From Paractinoplanes tereljensis (lineage in GTDB: Bacteria; Actinomycetota; Actinomycetes; Mycobacteriales; Micromonosporaceae), in NCBI RefSeq assembly GCF_016862435.1, contig NZ_BOMY01000034.1, forward strand, positions 372,001 to 436,000: a stretch of 64,000 nucleotides of DNA, read 5' to 3'. Position numbers and translations under genes: made by a program. The notes beneath the pieces were generated by a model. The model was not told the origin of the DNA and made no database searches. It saw only the letters and a list, made by a program, of their open reading frames with translations. Shown here one piece after another: positions 63,692 to 64,000 of this stretch; within the stretch, counting starts at the first letter, position 1, and the number at the start of each line of letters is the position of its first letter.

Positions 63692-64000
63692 TTAAGGGCT
63701 GACTCCATGTACCGGGTGGCCGTCCTCCAGATAGCGCACCCGTTTTGCCTTCCAAGCGGCGCGTACACGCCGTCGGACTGGTCCGCTGAGCAACGGCAGC
63801 GCCGCTTCTATCGGCAGGATCTGGCTTTCGGCGATCTCGACCGGCTGAATGACCACCGTGTCCAAGACGGCTTCGTCGAAGACGCCGCAGTCGAAAAGGA
63901 AGCGCATACCACCCGGACGGTCAGGGCGTGGGCGGAGGAAGTCAACGCACTTGAGCCGCCCCGTGGTGACGTCGAGGCCGCACTCCTCCCTGGTTTCGCG
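63692..64000 (-). CDS. Nudix hydrolase, C-terminal part (5' end outside window)
   Basis: The frame enters at the right edge with RETREECGLDVTTGRLKCVDFLRPRPD. RETREECGLDV is the second half of the Nudix box (R-E-x-x-E-E-x-G). The following FDCGVFDEAVLDTVVIQPVEIAESQILPIEAAL completes a Nudix fold with the usual acidic C-terminal strand-helix. The end matches MutT-type hydrolases acting on nucleoside diphosphate derivatives. The first half of the box and the start lie beyond the window. Confidence 0.85.
   Translation of the reverse strand, partial: RETREECGLDVTTGRLKCVDFLRPRPDRPGGMRFLFDCGVFDEAVLDTVVIQPVEIAESQILPIEAALPLLSGPVRRRVRAAWKAKRVRYLEDGHPVHGVSP

Noticed and set aside
1..64000. Prophage, integrative element or insertion sequence
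   Set aside because: No integrase, transposase, terminal repeats or tRNA attachment site found anywhere in the window.

Overview
This is a 64 kb stretch of a very GC-rich actinobacterial chromosome. Frequent GTG and TTG starts, tightly overlapping operons, likely leaderless transcripts, an F420-type oxidoreductase, a gylR-like glycerol regulon, secreted amylases with CBM25 and CBM20 modules and a perfect CebR-type operator together suggest a filamentous soil actinomycete. Micromonosporaceae, perhaps Actinoplanes, is my best guess, but it is inference from gene content and style. I see no rRNA, tRNA, CRISPR array, integrase or transposase.

Layout. 1-1.8 kb: the tail of a sugar ABC permease with its terminator, then an SDR-type oxidoreductase facing a TetR regulator across two matching palindromes. 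1.8-5.1 kb: small membrane proteins, a membrane-anchored NACHT-like NTPase and a hypothetical gene. 5.2-11.7 kb: the glycerol locus, with an IclR regulator plus one glycerol kinase running left, and glpF-glpK-glpD running right. 11.7-18.1 kb: a leftward three-gene set made of a membrane beta-solenoid protein, a WD40/Ras-like GTPase/TIR protein and an F420-type oxidoreductase. This is my best candidate for an undescribed conflict or signalling system. 18.2-20.5 kb: Uma2 nuclease-like protein, UPF0104-type membrane protein, hypothetical protein. 20.5-27.7 kb: a sugar or amino-sugar uptake locus (RpiR regulator, SIS protein, ABC binding protein and two permeases, secreted GH16 with a CBM5/12 module), divergent from a BadF-type kinase. 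27.9-32.9 kb: two secreted alpha-amylases.

33-40.4 kb: methyltransferases, acetyltransferases, a peroxiredoxin remnant, lipoproteins, an SMP-30-like protein, a DUF574-type methyltransferase behind a perfect CebR box, and an NhaA-DsbA fusion. 40.4-45.3 kb: a leftward operon of GH92 alpha-mannosidase, GT4 glycosyltransferase, membrane methyltransferase and DedA protein. 45.4-50.3 kb: a three-gene surface-protein operon resembling a WxL/WxL-interacting-protein locus, ending in a large NHL-repeat protein that shares its C-terminal module with the first gene. 50.3-58.7 kb: PLP decarboxylase, methyltransferase, a MarR-controlled VOC/APH pair, and a PadR regulator with its partner membrane protein. 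58.7-64 kb: a loosely packed region with an Imm21-like orphan immunity protein, paired 47-bp palindromic repeats, hypothetical proteins, an XRE-like regulator and a partial Nudix hydrolase.

The metabolic theme is carbohydrate and polyol capture: secreted amylases and GH16, ABC uptake, glycerol uptake and phosphorylation, and mannosidase. Scattered among these genes are multidomain NTPase/TIR proteins and immunity-like proteins typical of actinobacterial accessory DNA.
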